Below are positions 8,135 to 17,638 of a stretch of DNA of 64,000 bases, in pieces. The notes beneath the pieces are model-generated. The model searched no databases and had not been told where the DNA came from. It saw only the letters and a program-made list of their open reading frames with translations. How positions within the stretch are numbered: the stretch's first letter is position 1; each line of letters begins with the position of its first letter. Source of the stretch: Candidatus Zixiibacteriota bacterium. Lineage in GTDB: Bacteria; Zixibacteria; MSB-5A5; SM23-73-2. A program made the position numbers and the translations under genes. The stretch lies in assembly GCA_030615745.1 (NCBI GenBank), contig JAUWYR010000006.1, positions 11,014 through 75,013 of the forward strand, written 5' to 3'.

Positions 8135-9967
8135 ATGGCTAATTTCGAAGATTTAAAACGAACCCATACCTGCGGGGAATTACACAAAGGGGATGCAGGC
8201 AAAAAAGTGATTTTGAATGGGTGGGTGCACAGGTGGAGAAATCACGGCGGGGTTATATTTATTGACCTTCGTGATAGATATGGGTTAACCCAAGTCGTTT
8301 TCAAGCCGGATTCTTTGGATGAGGAGACAATAAAGAATGCTTCTCATCTTCGGGCAGAGTATGTGATAAGTGTTGAAGGAAAGGTTAACTTAAGACCTGA
8401 AGGGATGAGAAATCCCAATTTGGAAACAGGTGATATTGAACTTTTGGTAGAAAAACTTACAATTTTAAATCCATCCAAAACCCCTCCTTTTGAAATCGAG
8501 GACCATACTGATGCAAAAGAGGAGCTGAGATTAACATATAGATACTTAGACTTACGCAGAGCTCCTTTACAGGAAAAGATTAAAATCAGACACAAGGTAA
8601 CCAAAGCTGTGAGAGACTATTTGGATTCGCAAGGATTCTACGAGATAGAAACCCCTCTTTTGATAAGAAGCACACCCGAGGGAGCAAGGGATTTTATTGT
8701 TCCTTCGAGGACAAATCCAGGCAAATTCTTTGCCCTTCCCCAATCACCCCAGCTTTTAAAACAGATTCTGATAGTCTCAGGGTTTGATAAGTATTTTCAG
8801 ATAGCACGCTGCTTAAGGGATGAGGACTTAAGAGCAGATAGACAGCCCGAGCACACACAGATAGATATGGAGATGGCATTTGTTACAGAGGATGACGTTT
8901 TTAGTGTGGTCGAAGGGATGATGGCTTATGTCTTTAAAAAAGTCTTAGATGTTGAGGTCAAAACTCCTTTTCCCAGACTAAGATTTGTTGAAGCGATGAA
9001 AAGATATGGGACAGACAAACCAGATACCAGATTCGAGCTAAAGATAGAGGATTTAACAGATATTTTGGCTTCGTCTGGATATAAGGTATTTTCTGAGACG
9101 ATTAAAAATGAAGGGAAAGTTCAGGGAATAAATTTCAAAAGGGGTGGATTTTTGTCGAGAAAAAAAATAGAACAGTTAGAGCAATTTGTCAAAGAATCTG
9201 GTGCCAAAGGACTTCTATGGATTGCAAAGACAAAAGATGGTTTAAAATCTCCTTTTATCAAATTTATCAGCCAAGACGAAAAAGAGATTATCTGTGAGAA
9301 ATTGGGAGTTGAGGAGGGTGACATCGGCTTTATAATAGCGGATAAAGAGGAGATTGTCTTAACATCCTTGGGTAAATTGAGAAAAGAGATAGCAGAAAGA
9401 TATAATCTTATCGAGGGCTCTAAATGGAATTTTGTCTGGATAACAGAGTTTCCTTTGTTCGAGTATAATCCTTTTGAGAAAAGACTGGTGGCGATGCACA
9501 ATATAGTGACTATGCCCTATGAGGAGGATATTTATAAGTTAGATGAAGGATTCAAATCAGATCTTTCAGTAGATAATCCTTCCCATCCCTGGCGCAATAT
9601 AAAAGCAAGACAATACGATTTAGTCTTAAATGGGGTGGAGATTGCCTCAGGTGGAATCAGAAATCATAAAAAAAATATTCAGCAAAAGATTTTAAACATC
9701 CTGGGGTGGGATAATAAAAAAGCAGAAAAAGCCTTTGGCTTTCTTTTAAAAGCCTTAGAATACGGTGCTCCTCCTCATGGAGGGATAGCCCCTGGATTGG
9801 ACAGGATTGTTGCTTTGATGACCGGCTCCGATTCCATCAGAGATGTGATCGTATTTCCCAAGACCACTCAGGCACTATCTTTGATGGATGGTGCTCCAGC
9901 AGAGGTGGAAAAGAACCAACTGGAGAAGTTAGGTATTAAATTAGATTTAGAAAAAGACAAAAACTAA
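8135..9967 (+). CDS. aspS: Aspartyl-tRNA synthetase, bacterial GAD-containing type
   Basis: 610 residues, the usual length for the bacterial enzyme. An N-terminal OB-fold anticodon-binding domain (GWVHRWRNHGGVIFIDLRDR) is followed by the class II catalytic core: FALPQSPQLLKQILI, motif 2 CLRDEDLRADRQPEHTQIDM, and motif 3 HGGIAPGLDRIVALM. The GAD insertion lies at about residues 300-410, which marks the bacterial rather than the archaeal form. It charges tRNA-Asp; whether it is also able to charge tRNA-Asn cannot be judged reliably here. hisS and aspS are often neighbours, but here the HEPN/MNT pair separates them. Confidence 0.97.
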   Translation: MANFEDLKRTHTCGELHKGDAGKKVILNGWVHRWRNHGGVIFIDLRDRYGLTQVVFKPDSLDEETIKNASHLRAEYVISVEGKVNLRPEGMRNPNLETGDIELLVEKLTILNPSKTPPFEIEDHTDAKEELRLTYRYLDLRRAPLQEKIKIRHKVTKAVRDYLDSQGFYEIETPLLIRSTPEGARDFIVPSRTNPGKFFALPQSPQLLKQILIVSGFDKYFQIARCLRDEDLRADRQPEHTQIDMEMAFVTEDDVFSVVEGMMAYVFKKVLDVEVKTPFPRLRFVEAMKRYGTDKPDTRFELKIEDLTDILASSGYKVFSETIKNEGKVQGINFKRGGFLSRKKIEQLEQFVKESGAKGLLWIAKTKDGLKSPFIKFISQDEKEIICEKLGVEEGDIGFIIADKEEIVLTSLGKLRKEIAERYNLIEGSKWNFVWITEFPLFEYNPFEKRLVAMHNIVTMPYEEDIYKLDEGFKSDLSVDNPSHPWRNIKARQYDLVLNGVEIASGGIRNHKKNIQQKILNILGWDNKKAEKAFGFLLKALEYGAPPHGGIAPGLDRIVALMTGSDSIRDVIVFPKTTQALSLMDGAPAEVEKNQLEKLGIKLDLEKDKN

Positions 9968-9977
9968 AAGGAAAAAC

Positions 9978-10955
9978 TTGGCAAAACAAATTACTAAAAA
10001 AATCGATTTGACTGGTGTTGACCAGAGAATCCTATTTGGTCAGAGCGATGCTTTTTTGCGCTTGATTCAGGGAGAGTTCGATGCTAAAATCGTTGCTCGA
10101 GGGGATGGGATAAGGTTAGAAGGTGAAGAAAAAGAGGTGGAGAAGATAGAAAAGCTTTTCTCTGATTTGGTCTTTTATGTTAAGAAAAATCAAGAGCTGA
10201 ATGAAAAATATCTTCTTTACACTATCTCAATGATAAAGGAAGGGGAAAAAGGACCTTTCGAAGATCTTCAGACCCAGACTTTAGTAACTTCACTTACAAC
10301 CAAGAAGGGCATTAAGCCTCGAACTTTAGGTCAGAAAGATTATCTTAAAGCTATGGAGGAATATGATATAGTTTTAGTTATAGGTCCTGCAGGAACAGGG
10401 AAGACCTATTTAGCTGTAGCTATGGCAGTTTCCGCATTGAAGCAAAAAAGGGTGGGAAGGCTTGTTTTGGTCAGGCCTGCAGTAGAAGCTGGTGAAAGCT
10501 TAGGCTTTTTACCGGGAGATATAAAGGCTAAAGTTGACCCATATCTGAGGCCAGTATACGATGCTTTACATGATATGCTATCTGCTGAAAAGATGAGAAG
10601 ACTTTTGGAATTGGGGATAATTGAGATATCCCCTTTAGCTTTTATGAGGGGAAGGACTTTGAACAATTGCTTTGTTATCTTAGATGAGGCTCAGAACACA
10701 ACCTCTGACCAGATGAAGATGTTTTTAACCAGATTAGGGGAGGACTCTAAGGCTGTTGTTACCGGGGATATTACCCAGATCGATTTGACCAATAAATCCG
10801 CTTCTGGACTTGTGAGGTCGCAAAGAATTTTATCTGGAATTAAAGGGATAAAGTTCGTATATCTTACTGAGAAAGATGTGGTAAGACACAGATTGGTTCA
10901 GGATGTGATCAAAGCCTACGAGAGGTCCGAAGCACGACAAAAAGGAGGAAGTTAG
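9978..10955 (+). CDS. PhoH-like ATPase (YbeZ type)
   Basis: 325 residues from a TTG start at 9978, supported by an AAAAGGA ribosome binding site. An N-terminal KH-like region (1-75) precedes the ATPase core with Walker A GPAGTGKT (136-143), a GESLGFLPGD motif and Walker B LDEAQNTT. It is the YbeZ-type PhoH family, which works near YbeY and the ribosome or RNA decay in other bacteria. The gene order phoH-like, pgpH, ybeY, corC is a widely conserved operon, and all four genes here are tightly spaced on the same strand 10 bases after aspS. Confidence 0.93.
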   Translation: MAKQITKKIDLTGVDQRILFGQSDAFLRLIQGEFDAKIVARGDGIRLEGEEKEVEKIEKLFSDLVFYVKKNQELNEKYLLYTISMIKEGEKGPFEDLQTQTLVTSLTTKKGIKPRTLGQKDYLKAMEEYDIVLVIGPAGTGKTYLAVAMAVSALKQKRVGRLVLVRPAVEAGESLGFLPGDIKAKVDPYLRPVYDALHDMLSAEKMRRLLELGIIEISPLAFMRGRTLNNCFVILDEAQNTTSDQMKMFLTRLGEDSKAVVTGDITQIDLTNKSASGLVRSQRILSGIKGIKFVYLTEKDVVRHRLVQDVIKAYERSEARQKGGS

Positions 10956-10966
10956 AGGCAAGAATT

Positions 10967-13213
10967 TTGCCTCGATTTATGTTTAAATTGCCTTTTTTAA
11001 GGTGGAAAGTAAGGTTAAGAAAGCTTTTCTTCCCCCAAAAAGATAATAACAAAAAGCCACAAAAAAAGACTTTAAATAAAATTTTAAGGCTTTTTTTAGC
11101 TTTAGCCTCCCTTTTGTTTATCTCCTTTATATATCCGTTAGAATCGATGTATCAGCCTCCTCAACTTCCTCAAGAGGGTGAGATCGCCAAAGAGGAGATA
11201 ATTGCACCATTCGCCTTTCCAATTCTTAAAGACTCAGAGGAGTTGGAGAAGGATAAAAAGCTCGCTTTGTCCAATCTCTCCATTATCTTGAAACGCAAAA
11301 AAAATATCACTGATTCTGCTTTTAACTCAGTTGAGCTGTTTTTTTCTAAACTTGACAGCTTGAACAAGAATACTAAAAGTATAGCCCAGCGAAAAGAGAA
11401 GCTCACCCTGGTCTTTCCTTTCTTAAGTGGCGAGATCATAAGGCTTTTGGCTGATGAAAAATCTTTTGAAAGGCTTAAATCAAATTGCTTACAGATTCTT
11501 TCTAAGATATATAAAATAGGGGTGGTAAGCGATTTTCAGAATCGGTCTTTTGATAATCTCAACTCTATTCTGATCTTGGATGGGAACAAAGAGATTTTGA
11601 TAACCACTAAGGATAAGATTTTAACCCTATCCAAAGCCAAAGAAGAAAGGCTTTTATCTTTAGCCTGGAGAAGCTTTAAAAACGATGGTCTTTATGCAAA
11701 GACAGCCTATGAGATTTTATCCAATTTTTTAGCTCCGAATCTTGAGTTGGATCTTGAGGAGACCAATAAACGTAAAGAGGAGCTTTTAGCCTCAATACCC
11801 AAGCATAAGGGATTGGTTTTGAAAGGTGAAAAGATTGTCGAAAAAGACCAAAAAGTAACCCGCAGTGAGCTGGAGAAACTTTCCTCTTTAGCCTCCTCTA
11901 AGGTGAAATGGAGCTTTGAGGATAATCGCTGGGAATTTGTCCTTTTAATTTTAGGAAGGATGGTCTTTGTATTCTCGATTATTTTAATTTTGGTAATATT
12001 TTTATATCTTTTTAAAAGGGATGTTCTTTTTGACTCTTCCAAACTATTGATGATCACCATATTGATCTTATCCGGGGTTTTTTTAGCATATCTTATCGGA
12101 TTTAAGTGGCAACTTTCAGAATATCTGGTTCCAGTAGCATTGACCTCCCTTCTTTTGACTATTCTTTTAGGGGTGGAGGTTGGGCTGATAGCAACCTTCA
12201 CCTTATCTATTCTTCTGGGGATGATGCACAACTTTAATTTCAACTTCACCCTGGTCTCTTTAGTTGCGGGGAGTGTAGGAGCTTATAGTGTGAAGGAGGT
12301 TTCTCATAGATATAAGTTTTACCGCCCCATGCTTTATGTTTGCTTTGTATACGTGGTCATGATTTTTCTGATGGAGTCTTTAAAATTTTCTCCAACATCT
12401 AAAGTTATAGAATATTGTGGTTATGGAATATTCAATGGATTTATTTCCACTGTTTTAACTATGGGACTTTTGCCATTGTTCGAATCCCTCTTTAACATAA
12501 CCACGGATATAACCCTTCTGGAGCTCTCTGATTTGAACAACCCGCTTTTGAAAAGGTTAGCTCTGGTTGCTCCTGGAACCTATCATCATTCGATCGTTGT
12601 TGGTAATTTAGCTGAGGCAGCTGCTAAAGATTTAGGAGCTAATACTCTTTTAGCAAGAGTAAGTGCTTATTATCATGACATAGGAAAAATGGAGAAGCCT
12701 GAATATTTTGTGGAAAATCAGATGGGGTTCAAAAGCAAACATAAGAAGCTAAGCCCATCGATGAGCGCTTTGATTTTAGAGTCCCATGTTAAGGAGGGAG
12801 CTGAAATGGCGAAAAAAGCAAAGCTCCCTAAAAAGATAATAGACATCATAAAAGAGCATCACGGCACCACAGTGATGAGTTACTTTTACAATAAGGCATT
12901 GGAGCAGGGTGCTTCTGAGGAGGTAAAGGACGAATACCGATATCCAGGTCCCAAGCCCCGTTCAAAGGAAGCAGGTATTTTAATGCTCGCAGATGCAGTA
13001 GAGGCAGCATCGCGCACCCTCGAGGACCCTAAAGCTTCAAGGATAAAAGGAGTTATCAAAAAGATCATAATGGATAAGTTAGAGTTGGGTGAGTTAGATG
13101 AATGTGACCTGACATTAAAAGACCTCCATGCTATAGAGGAAAGCTTTGTGCCAATCCTGATAGGGGTTTTCCACCCGAGAGTTGACTATCCCCAGCTGGT
13201 AGAGGAAAAATGA
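10967..13213 (+). CDS. 7TM-HD phosphohydrolase, PgpH-type cyclic-di-AMP phosphodiesterase
   Basis: 748 residues. An N-terminal membrane helix is followed by a large extracytoplasmic 7TMR-HDED domain (about 80-310), seven membrane helices (about 325-515) and a cytoplasmic HD domain. HD metal ligands are visible in GTYHHSIVVGNL, YYHDIGKMEKPEYF and KEHHGTTV. The family is known from Listeria PgpH to cleave c-di-AMP, which links membrane sensing to osmotic and cell-wall control; the exact nucleotide here is inferred. It starts with TTG 10967 or the in-frame ATG 10979. The c-di-AMP link fits the osmolyte island further along. Confidence 0.92.
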   Translation: MPRFMFKLPFLRWKVRLRKLFFPQKDNNKKPQKKTLNKILRLFLALASLLFISFIYPLESMYQPPQLPQEGEIAKEEIIAPFAFPILKDSEELEKDKKLALSNLSIILKRKKNITDSAFNSVELFFSKLDSLNKNTKSIAQRKEKLTLVFPFLSGEIIRLLADEKSFERLKSNCLQILSKIYKIGVVSDFQNRSFDNLNSILILDGNKEILITTKDKILTLSKAKEERLLSLAWRSFKNDGLYAKTAYEILSNFLAPNLELDLEETNKRKEELLASIPKHKGLVLKGEKIVEKDQKVTRSELEKLSSLASSKVKWSFEDNRWEFVLLILGRMVFVFSIILILVIFLYLFKRDVLFDSSKLLMITILILSGVFLAYLIGFKWQLSEYLVPVALTSLLLTILLGVEVGLIATFTLSILLGMMHNFNFNFTLVSLVAGSVGAYSVKEVSHRYKFYRPMLYVCFVYVVMIFLMESLKFSPTSKVIEYCGYGIFNGFISTVLTMGLLPLFESLFNITTDITLLELSDLNNPLLKRLALVAPGTYHHSIVVGNLAEAAAKDLGANTLLARVSAYYHDIGKMEKPEYFVENQMGFKSKHKKLSPSMSALILESHVKEGAEMAKKAKLPKKIIDIIKEHHGTTVMSYFYNKALEQGASEEVKDEYRYPGPKPRSKEAGILMLADAVEAASRTLEDPKASRIKGVIKKIIMDKLELGELDECDLTLKDLHAIEESFVPILIGVFHPRVDYPQLVEEK

Positions 13214-13228
13214 TCTGGTAAGTTTTTG

Positions 13229-13684
13229 ATGAAGAAAGCAGTTTATCATAATAATATCGAGGTAGCTAATCTCCATCCAAGACAAAAAGTTTTTTTAACC
13301 GGGATAAAAAAGTTAGTCCAAAAAATATTAGAGGGCGAAAAAAGATCCGAGAAGTTAAATATTGTTTTTGTGGACGATAAATTTATAAGAAGATTAAATC
13401 GAAAATTTACCAAAAGGAACTTATCTACCGATGTCTTGTCATTTGGGATGAAAGAGGGTAAAAAGATAAGAGCCGAATTTGATATTCTTGGGGATGTTTA
13501 TGTTAACTTGGATCAGGCAAAAAAAAATGCTAAAAGTTTCGGTCAAAGATTTGAAGATGAGGTTAAACTTTTAGTAACTCATGGGATTTTGCATCTTTTG
13601 GGATATGAGCATAAAAGTAAAAAAAAGGCTTTGTTTATGAGGAAAAAAGAGGATTTTTATCTCAATTTCAAAAAAGGGAATTAG
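13229..13684 (+). CDS. ybeY: Endoribonuclease YbeY, 16S rRNA maturation factor
   Basis: 151 residues from ATG 13229 (a TTG directly precedes it). The zinc-binding signature H-x3-H-x5-H is intact in HGILHLLGYEH near the C-terminus, preceded by STDVLSFGM and GDVYVNLDQA. It is a single-strand-specific RNase for 16S rRNA 3'-end processing and ribosome quality control. It begins 15 bases after the pgpH-like stop and ends directly before the corC-like ATG, in the expected conserved operon. Confidence 0.95.
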   Translation: MKKAVYHNNIEVANLHPRQKVFLTGIKKLVQKILEGEKRSEKLNIVFVDDKFIRRLNRKFTKRNLSTDVLSFGMKEGKKIRAEFDILGDVYVNLDQAKKNAKSFGQRFEDEVKLLVTHGILHLLGYEHKSKKKALFMRKKEDFYLNFKKGN

Positions 13685-14578
13685 ATGAGTTTAGTAAAAG
13701 ATTTTTTAAAAAAAGTTAGGGGAAATTTGAGTCGGCTATCCCCTGTTTCTGATGAAAAAAGATTTCGGAATCGATCAAGAGATAAAAAAAAGGGAGTGGA
13801 AAAAGAGCTTAGTTCGATTGAAGAGGTAAAGAGGCTTGAAGAGGATGAGAAGAGGATGGTTAGCCGAATTATCGAATTCGGAAAGACCTCGGTTAAGGAG
13901 ATTATGCTTCCCAGGATCGATATTGTCTGTGCTTCGTTTGACACACCTTTGCGTAAGGTAAAGGAGCTTATTCGAAAACATGGTCATTCAAGAATCCCTA
14001 TTTACAAGGACAGCATCGACAATATAATAGGAATTTTGTATGCTAAAGATCTTCTTTTAGTCGAGGATAAGGGAGGACTTGATATATCTAAGCTTGTTCG
14101 GAAACCCTATTTCATTCCAGAATCCAAAAAGATCGACGAGCTTTTAAAAGAGATGAAAAAAGAAAAAATACATTTAGCAGTGGTGGTGGATGAATACGGA
14201 GGAACTGCAGGGCTGGTTACTATGGAGGATATTCTGGAGGAGATCGTGGGGGAGATCCAGGATGAGTACGATATGGAAGAGGAGAAGATAAAAAAGATTG
14301 ACGAGCAAAACTTTCGTGTCTCAGCCGGTATCTCGATTGAGGATTTAAACGAAGCTTTGGGTACAGATATACCGGAAAAAGAGTTTGAGACAGTAGGAGG
14401 GTATATCTACGATTTAGTTGGAAGCGTACCCAAGGAAGGGGAGATCTTAGAATCCTCTGGTCTGAAATTCTTAGTTGAGAAGGTTGTTGGTCAGAGGATA
14501 AAGACAGTGAAGGTGACTAAATTGAAAAAGCCTGAGGGGCTTAAAGAAGAGGATAAAAATTCTCCGAACAAGACTTAG
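13685..14578 (+). CDS. CorC-like CBS-domain protein (short, no DUF21)
   Basis: 297 residues: a charged N-terminal linker, then TSVKEIMLPRIDIVCASFDT leading into a CBS pair (about 75-195) and a CorC_HlyC domain (about 210-285; TVGGYIYDLVGSVPKEGE). It lacks the membrane DUF21 domain of HlyC/CorC transporters, so it matches the short CorC form, thought to aid magnesium or cobalt efflux or to bind adenine nucleotides. It overlaps no gene and begins 1 base after the ybeY stop. Confidence 0.9.
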   Translation: MSLVKDFLKKVRGNLSRLSPVSDEKRFRNRSRDKKKGVEKELSSIEEVKRLEEDEKRMVSRIIEFGKTSVKEIMLPRIDIVCASFDTPLRKVKELIRKHGHSRIPIYKDSIDNIIGILYAKDLLLVEDKGGLDISKLVRKPYFIPESKKIDELLKEMKKEKIHLAVVVDEYGGTAGLVTMEDILEEIVGEIQDEYDMEEEKIKKIDEQNFRVSAGISIEDLNEALGTDIPEKEFETVGGYIYDLVGSVPKEGEILESSGLKFLVEKVVGQRIKTVKVTKLKKPEGLKEEDKNSPNKT

Positions 14579-14617
14579 AACCGTTCTCTGAATTCCTACT
14601 GAAATCAAAATCTCTTG

Positions 14618-15763
14618 ATGCGTCCGCAAATGCCAAAAAAAAGCAAGGTTTTCATCACCAGATGTAAGGATTACCATTTAGACAATGTAAGAGAGACACT
14701 TAGGCTTTCCTTACAACATCTTGGCGGATTGCAAAGATTTGTAAAAAAAAATGACAGGGTCTTAATAAAGCCAAATCTTTTATCTTCAAGAGAGCCTGAA
14801 AAGGCAGTAACTACACATCCATCCCTGGTTTTTGCTGTTGTAGAAGAGGTTAAAAAAATTGGTGGGATTCCTTTTATCGGAGACAGCCCAGGAGGGACCG
14901 AGAAGGGTATTGAAAGGCTGTGGAGAAATACCGGGATGGCAGATGTCTCTGAAAAAACTGGTGCAGAGCTTCTGTCATTTGAGAAAGCTGGTGTTTATAA
15001 GAAAGAGGCTTTATCCGGCAAAACATATTTTATCTCCAGGCAAGCTATAGACTTTAATGTTATAATAAATCTTCCCAAGCTAAAGACACATACCCTAACA
15101 CTTTTTACCTGTGCGGTTAAGAACATGTTCGGGGTTATACCTGGATTCAGAAAAGGTGAGTATCATAAAGAGGCGCCAAAGCCAAAAGATTTCGCCGAAG
15201 TTATTGTGGATATCTTCTCTCTGGTTAAGCCGCAGATAACTATAGCAGATGCGATAGTATGTATGGCTGGAGATGGTCCCTCCTCTGGTGAACCTCAATA
15301 CTTAGGAGTTATTTTAGCTTCAGAGGACCCTGTGGCTTTGGATGCTGTAGCTGCTAAGATAATGGGGTTTAAGGATAATGAGATCGATACCACTAATATT
15401 GCAAAAGAAAGAGGATTAGGAGCTGGAGAACTTTCGGAGATTGAAATTATAGGTGAAAACTTACCCGATCTCTTTGGATTTGATATTAAACTTCCCTCAA
15501 ACAGATTTTTAAGACTAATCCCGAAATTCTTAGTTAAGCTTTTAGCTCCCTATATCTGGGTGAGACCTGCGATATTAGATGGCAATTGCACCAATTGTAA
15601 CATATGCGTAGAAAACTGTCCGGTTAAAACCATTCATCCAGGAGATCCAATACCGGTTTATGATTATTCGAATTGTATCAACTGTATGTGCTGTCATGAG
15701 CTTTGTCCACATCGGGCGATTTATTTAGAGAAATCTTGGTTGTCGAAGATGATAGGGAGGTAA
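14618..15763 (+). CDS. DUF362 protein with C-terminal bis-4Fe-4S ferredoxin
   Basis: About 381 residues from ATG 14618. Residues 1-300 are the DUF362 fold (RVLIKPNLLSS, INLPKLKTHTLTLFTCAVKN, GVIPGFRKGEYHKE, VALDAVAAKIMGF). The C-terminus holds two 4Fe-4S motifs: CTNCNICVENC and CINCMCCHELC. Function is unknown; the family is common in anaerobes and is presumed to do electron transfer. The last 30 codons are duplicated perfectly at 17533-17628, beyond the dockerin gene. The stop at 15761-15763 is inside that repeat. Confidence 0.9.
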   Translation: MRPQMPKKSKVFITRCKDYHLDNVRETLRLSLQHLGGLQRFVKKNDRVLIKPNLLSSREPEKAVTTHPSLVFAVVEEVKKIGGIPFIGDSPGGTEKGIERLWRNTGMADVSEKTGAELLSFEKAGVYKKEALSGKTYFISRQAIDFNVIINLPKLKTHTLTLFTCAVKNMFGVIPGFRKGEYHKEAPKPKDFAEVIVDIFSLVKPQITIADAIVCMAGDGPSSGEPQYLGVILASEDPVALDAVAAKIMGFKDNEIDTTNIAKERGLGAGELSEIEIIGENLPDLFGFDIKLPSNRFLRLIPKFLVKLLAPYIWVRPAILDGNCTNCNICVENCPVKTIHPGDPIPVYDYSNCINCMCCHELCPHRAIYLEKSWLSKMIGR

Positions 15764-15766
15764 AAA
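15671..15766 (+). repeat. 96-bp perfect direct repeat, left copy
   Basis: Bases 15671-15766 are identical to 17533-17628. This copy is the 3' end of the DUF362/ferredoxin gene, with second ferredoxin motif and stop. The two copies bracket a 1.77-kb segment with the GC-rich dockerin gene. Confidence 0.95.
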
Positions 15767-15773
15767 TTGAAAG

Positions 15774-15807
15774 GAAACCCCAGCTTCTCAGTAAGAACTG
15801 GGGTTTC
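15774..15807. terminator. Hairpin between convergent genes
   Basis: Arms GAAACCCCAG (15774-15783) and CTGGGGTTTC (15798-15807). It lies between the convergent DUF362 and dockerin genes, right after the left 96-bp repeat. T-runs are weak on both strands, so termination strength is uncertain. Confidence 0.55.
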
Positions 15808-15870
15808 ATGGAATTCTGCTCAATTGTCAATATCACGATGAGAAGCTTAGTCCCACCATTGCAGTTAATA

Positions 15871-17115
15871 TCAAATGCCTGACGAACAATCCGGAGCAGG
15901 GCCGCCCTTCAGAAGATAATTAGCCAAATAAATGACGTCTGCCAAGTTACAGGAGTCATCGTTGTTCACATCAGCGCAGGCTGAGAATGGACTTGGCGGA
16001 CATACTGGCTCTGGACCTCCTTTTAGCAGATAGTTGGCAAGGTATATGACATCTCCTAAGTTTATGCTTTGATCGCCGTTGACATCACCACAGATGAAAG
16101 GACAAGCGTCGCCAGTGCCGTCGCAGTCGGAGTCTTCTTGTAGCGGGTTGTAAGTGTAAGGGCAGTTGTCTGCCAGATCATGAATCCCGTCGCTGTCGTA
16201 GTCAGGTCCCTCCTCCTCTGGCGGAAGAACTCCGTGGGCAGCCAGCAGGGCCTGCTCGCGAGTCATACGCTTGTAATGCGTGTCCGCAGGGTTAATACAA
16301 TCGCAGGGTATCGGCCACACCCCGGGGAAGAAATTGCTGCTGGCAGCAACCGGCACTTCAGAAGTGAGGGGATTACAATCGTGATCCACCGAATCCCCGC
16401 CGGGCGAGGTGACTATACCAAAACCAGGATCAAAGTATGTCCAGCGTCCACAGAGCGTTTGGAAAGAAATCACCATTGGATCATAACCGAGGTCCAATAC
16501 CTGCACCTGATGTGGATCCCCCACCTTGGTGAAAATAAACCGCGGAGTTACAGGGAGGGTGGCGTCGAATGTGCCCCCGTCAGAACACTCATGGCGGATG
16601 GTCATCGAGCCAATATGCTGGGTGTCCACGCTCGACAGGCACACCTTTACGTCCCACAGTTCGGGGTCTTGGCCGCCATCCCAGGTCACCGTGATCGGGT
16701 TGATACTTTTCAAAGAGAGCGCTATGATTTCGATCGGAATCATGTCCGAGTCACCGCACGCTGGCAAAAACGCCGTGTCCAGCCGCTCGACGATCACGTC
16801 AGCCGGCCATATCTGGGGAATTGGATCCCCCTCTAAGGTAATGGGTTGGTCAAACGGATCCGACCCGGGGCCAAAAAAGTCTGCAGGTATCGGCATGACG
16901 GTGAAGTGGGAGTCGACAGTAGCACCACCCGAGGGTGTAGACCACAAGTCCACACCAGGAAGAACATTGTCGGCTGATGTGGGTAGGGTCGCGAAGACGC
17001 CAAACATCACAACTGTAACCACCAGCCCCACAACGTGCCTTAAACCAAAGTTCCTAACAGAAGATTTTTTGGAACGAGCAGAATTACTGAAACTATTTTT
17101 TCTTAAACTTCTCAT
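15871..17115 (-). CDS. Secreted protein with thrombospondin-3-like and dockerin repeats, GC-rich
   Basis: 414 residues. An N-terminal basic stretch and hydrophobic segment (about 25-48, ending TSADN) suggest export. The central region (50-300) is beta-rich with no family that I recognise. From about 300 come a calcium-binding TSP3-like stretch (DSDGIHDLADNCPYTYNP, DSDCDGTGDACPF) and then two dockerin-type repeats (GDVNGDQSINLGDVIYLANY and DVNNDDSCNLADVIYLANY). Base composition is clearly richer in G and C than neighbouring genes, and the gene sits between perfect 96-bp repeats, so recent gain or assembly joining is likely. The dockerin tail matches that of three other genes here. Confidence 0.85.
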   Translation of the reverse strand: MRSLRKNSFSNSARSKKSSVRNFGLRHVVGLVVTVVMFGVFATLPTSADNVLPGVDLWSTPSGGATVDSHFTVMPIPADFFGPGSDPFDQPITLEGDPIPQIWPADVIVERLDTAFLPACGDSDMIPIEIIALSLKSINPITVTWDGGQDPELWDVKVCLSSVDTQHIGSMTIRHECSDGGTFDATLPVTPRFIFTKVGDPHQVQVLDLGYDPMVISFQTLCGRWTYFDPGFGIVTSPGGDSVDHDCNPLTSEVPVAASSNFFPGVWPIPCDCINPADTHYKRMTREQALLAAHGVLPPEEEGPDYDSDGIHDLADNCPYTYNPLQEDSDCDGTGDACPFICGDVNGDQSINLGDVIYLANYLLKGGPEPVCPPSPFSACADVNNDDSCNLADVIYLANYLLKGGPAPDCSSGI

Positions 17116-17336
17116 GACTTACCTCCACTTTCCAGACCAGCTATTTGTTCTTAGTTCAGACAGCACCTTAGAACAATGGAAGTCAGTTTTTTGTGAATGT
17201 TGCTTGAAACAGATTATCTACATCCAATCAAATTAATATTCATAGGCATCCTCCTTCCTGATAAGACAGCTTGCAGGTCGGATATGATCGCAGACTTTTC
17301 CAACACTTTCTCTTTGTAACTTCTACTTATTTGTTA

Positions 17337-17365
17337 AATATAAGCCTTTTCTGCTATTTTGTCAA
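17337..17365 (-). promoter_or_regulatory. Sigma70-type promoter for the GC-rich dockerin gene
   Basis: On the minus strand, TTGACA (17360-17365), a 17-base spacer and TATATT (17337-17342). The match is near consensus. The leader to the coding start is about 220 bases and contains no ORF I would support. Confidence 0.65.
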
Positions 17366-17532
17366 GCGAAATCTGTGTTTATCACCTTATAGTTAAGAGA
17401 GGTATAGCTATATAGACCTCGAGTTTAGAGCGAGCTACTCATTTTTGAAGAGGATTTCAGTTCATCTTTTGATGCTTCGGGAATGGGAAGGACTCTTCGA
17501 GCTTCGCATAGGTATTTACCAACGGTAGCCCA

Positions 17533-17628
17533 AATTGTATCAACTGTATGTGCTGTCATGAGCTTTGTCCACATCGGGCGATTTATTTAGAGAAATCTTG
17601 GTTGTCGAAGATGATAGGGAGGTAAAAA
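17533..17628 (+). repeat. 96-bp perfect direct repeat, right copy
   Basis: Identical to 15671-15766. Here it is an isolated fragment of the DUF362/ferredoxin gene 3' end with no coding sequence upstream, so it is a gene remnant or an assembly junction. Confidence 0.95.
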
Positions 17629-17638
17629 GTAAAAATCC

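Noticed and set aside
11707-12249. 180-codon minus-strand frame inside the pgpH-like gene
   Set aside because: It lies fully within a well-supported 7TM-HD protein, is very rich in Lys and Ser as expected of an antisense shadow, and has no homology that I recognise.
16180-17236. Two plus-strand open frames (218 and 236 codons) opposite the GC-rich dockerin gene
   Set aside because: They are shadows of the high-GC minus-strand gene; the minus frame has a signal, TSP3-like and dockerin repeats, a promoter and sensible composition.
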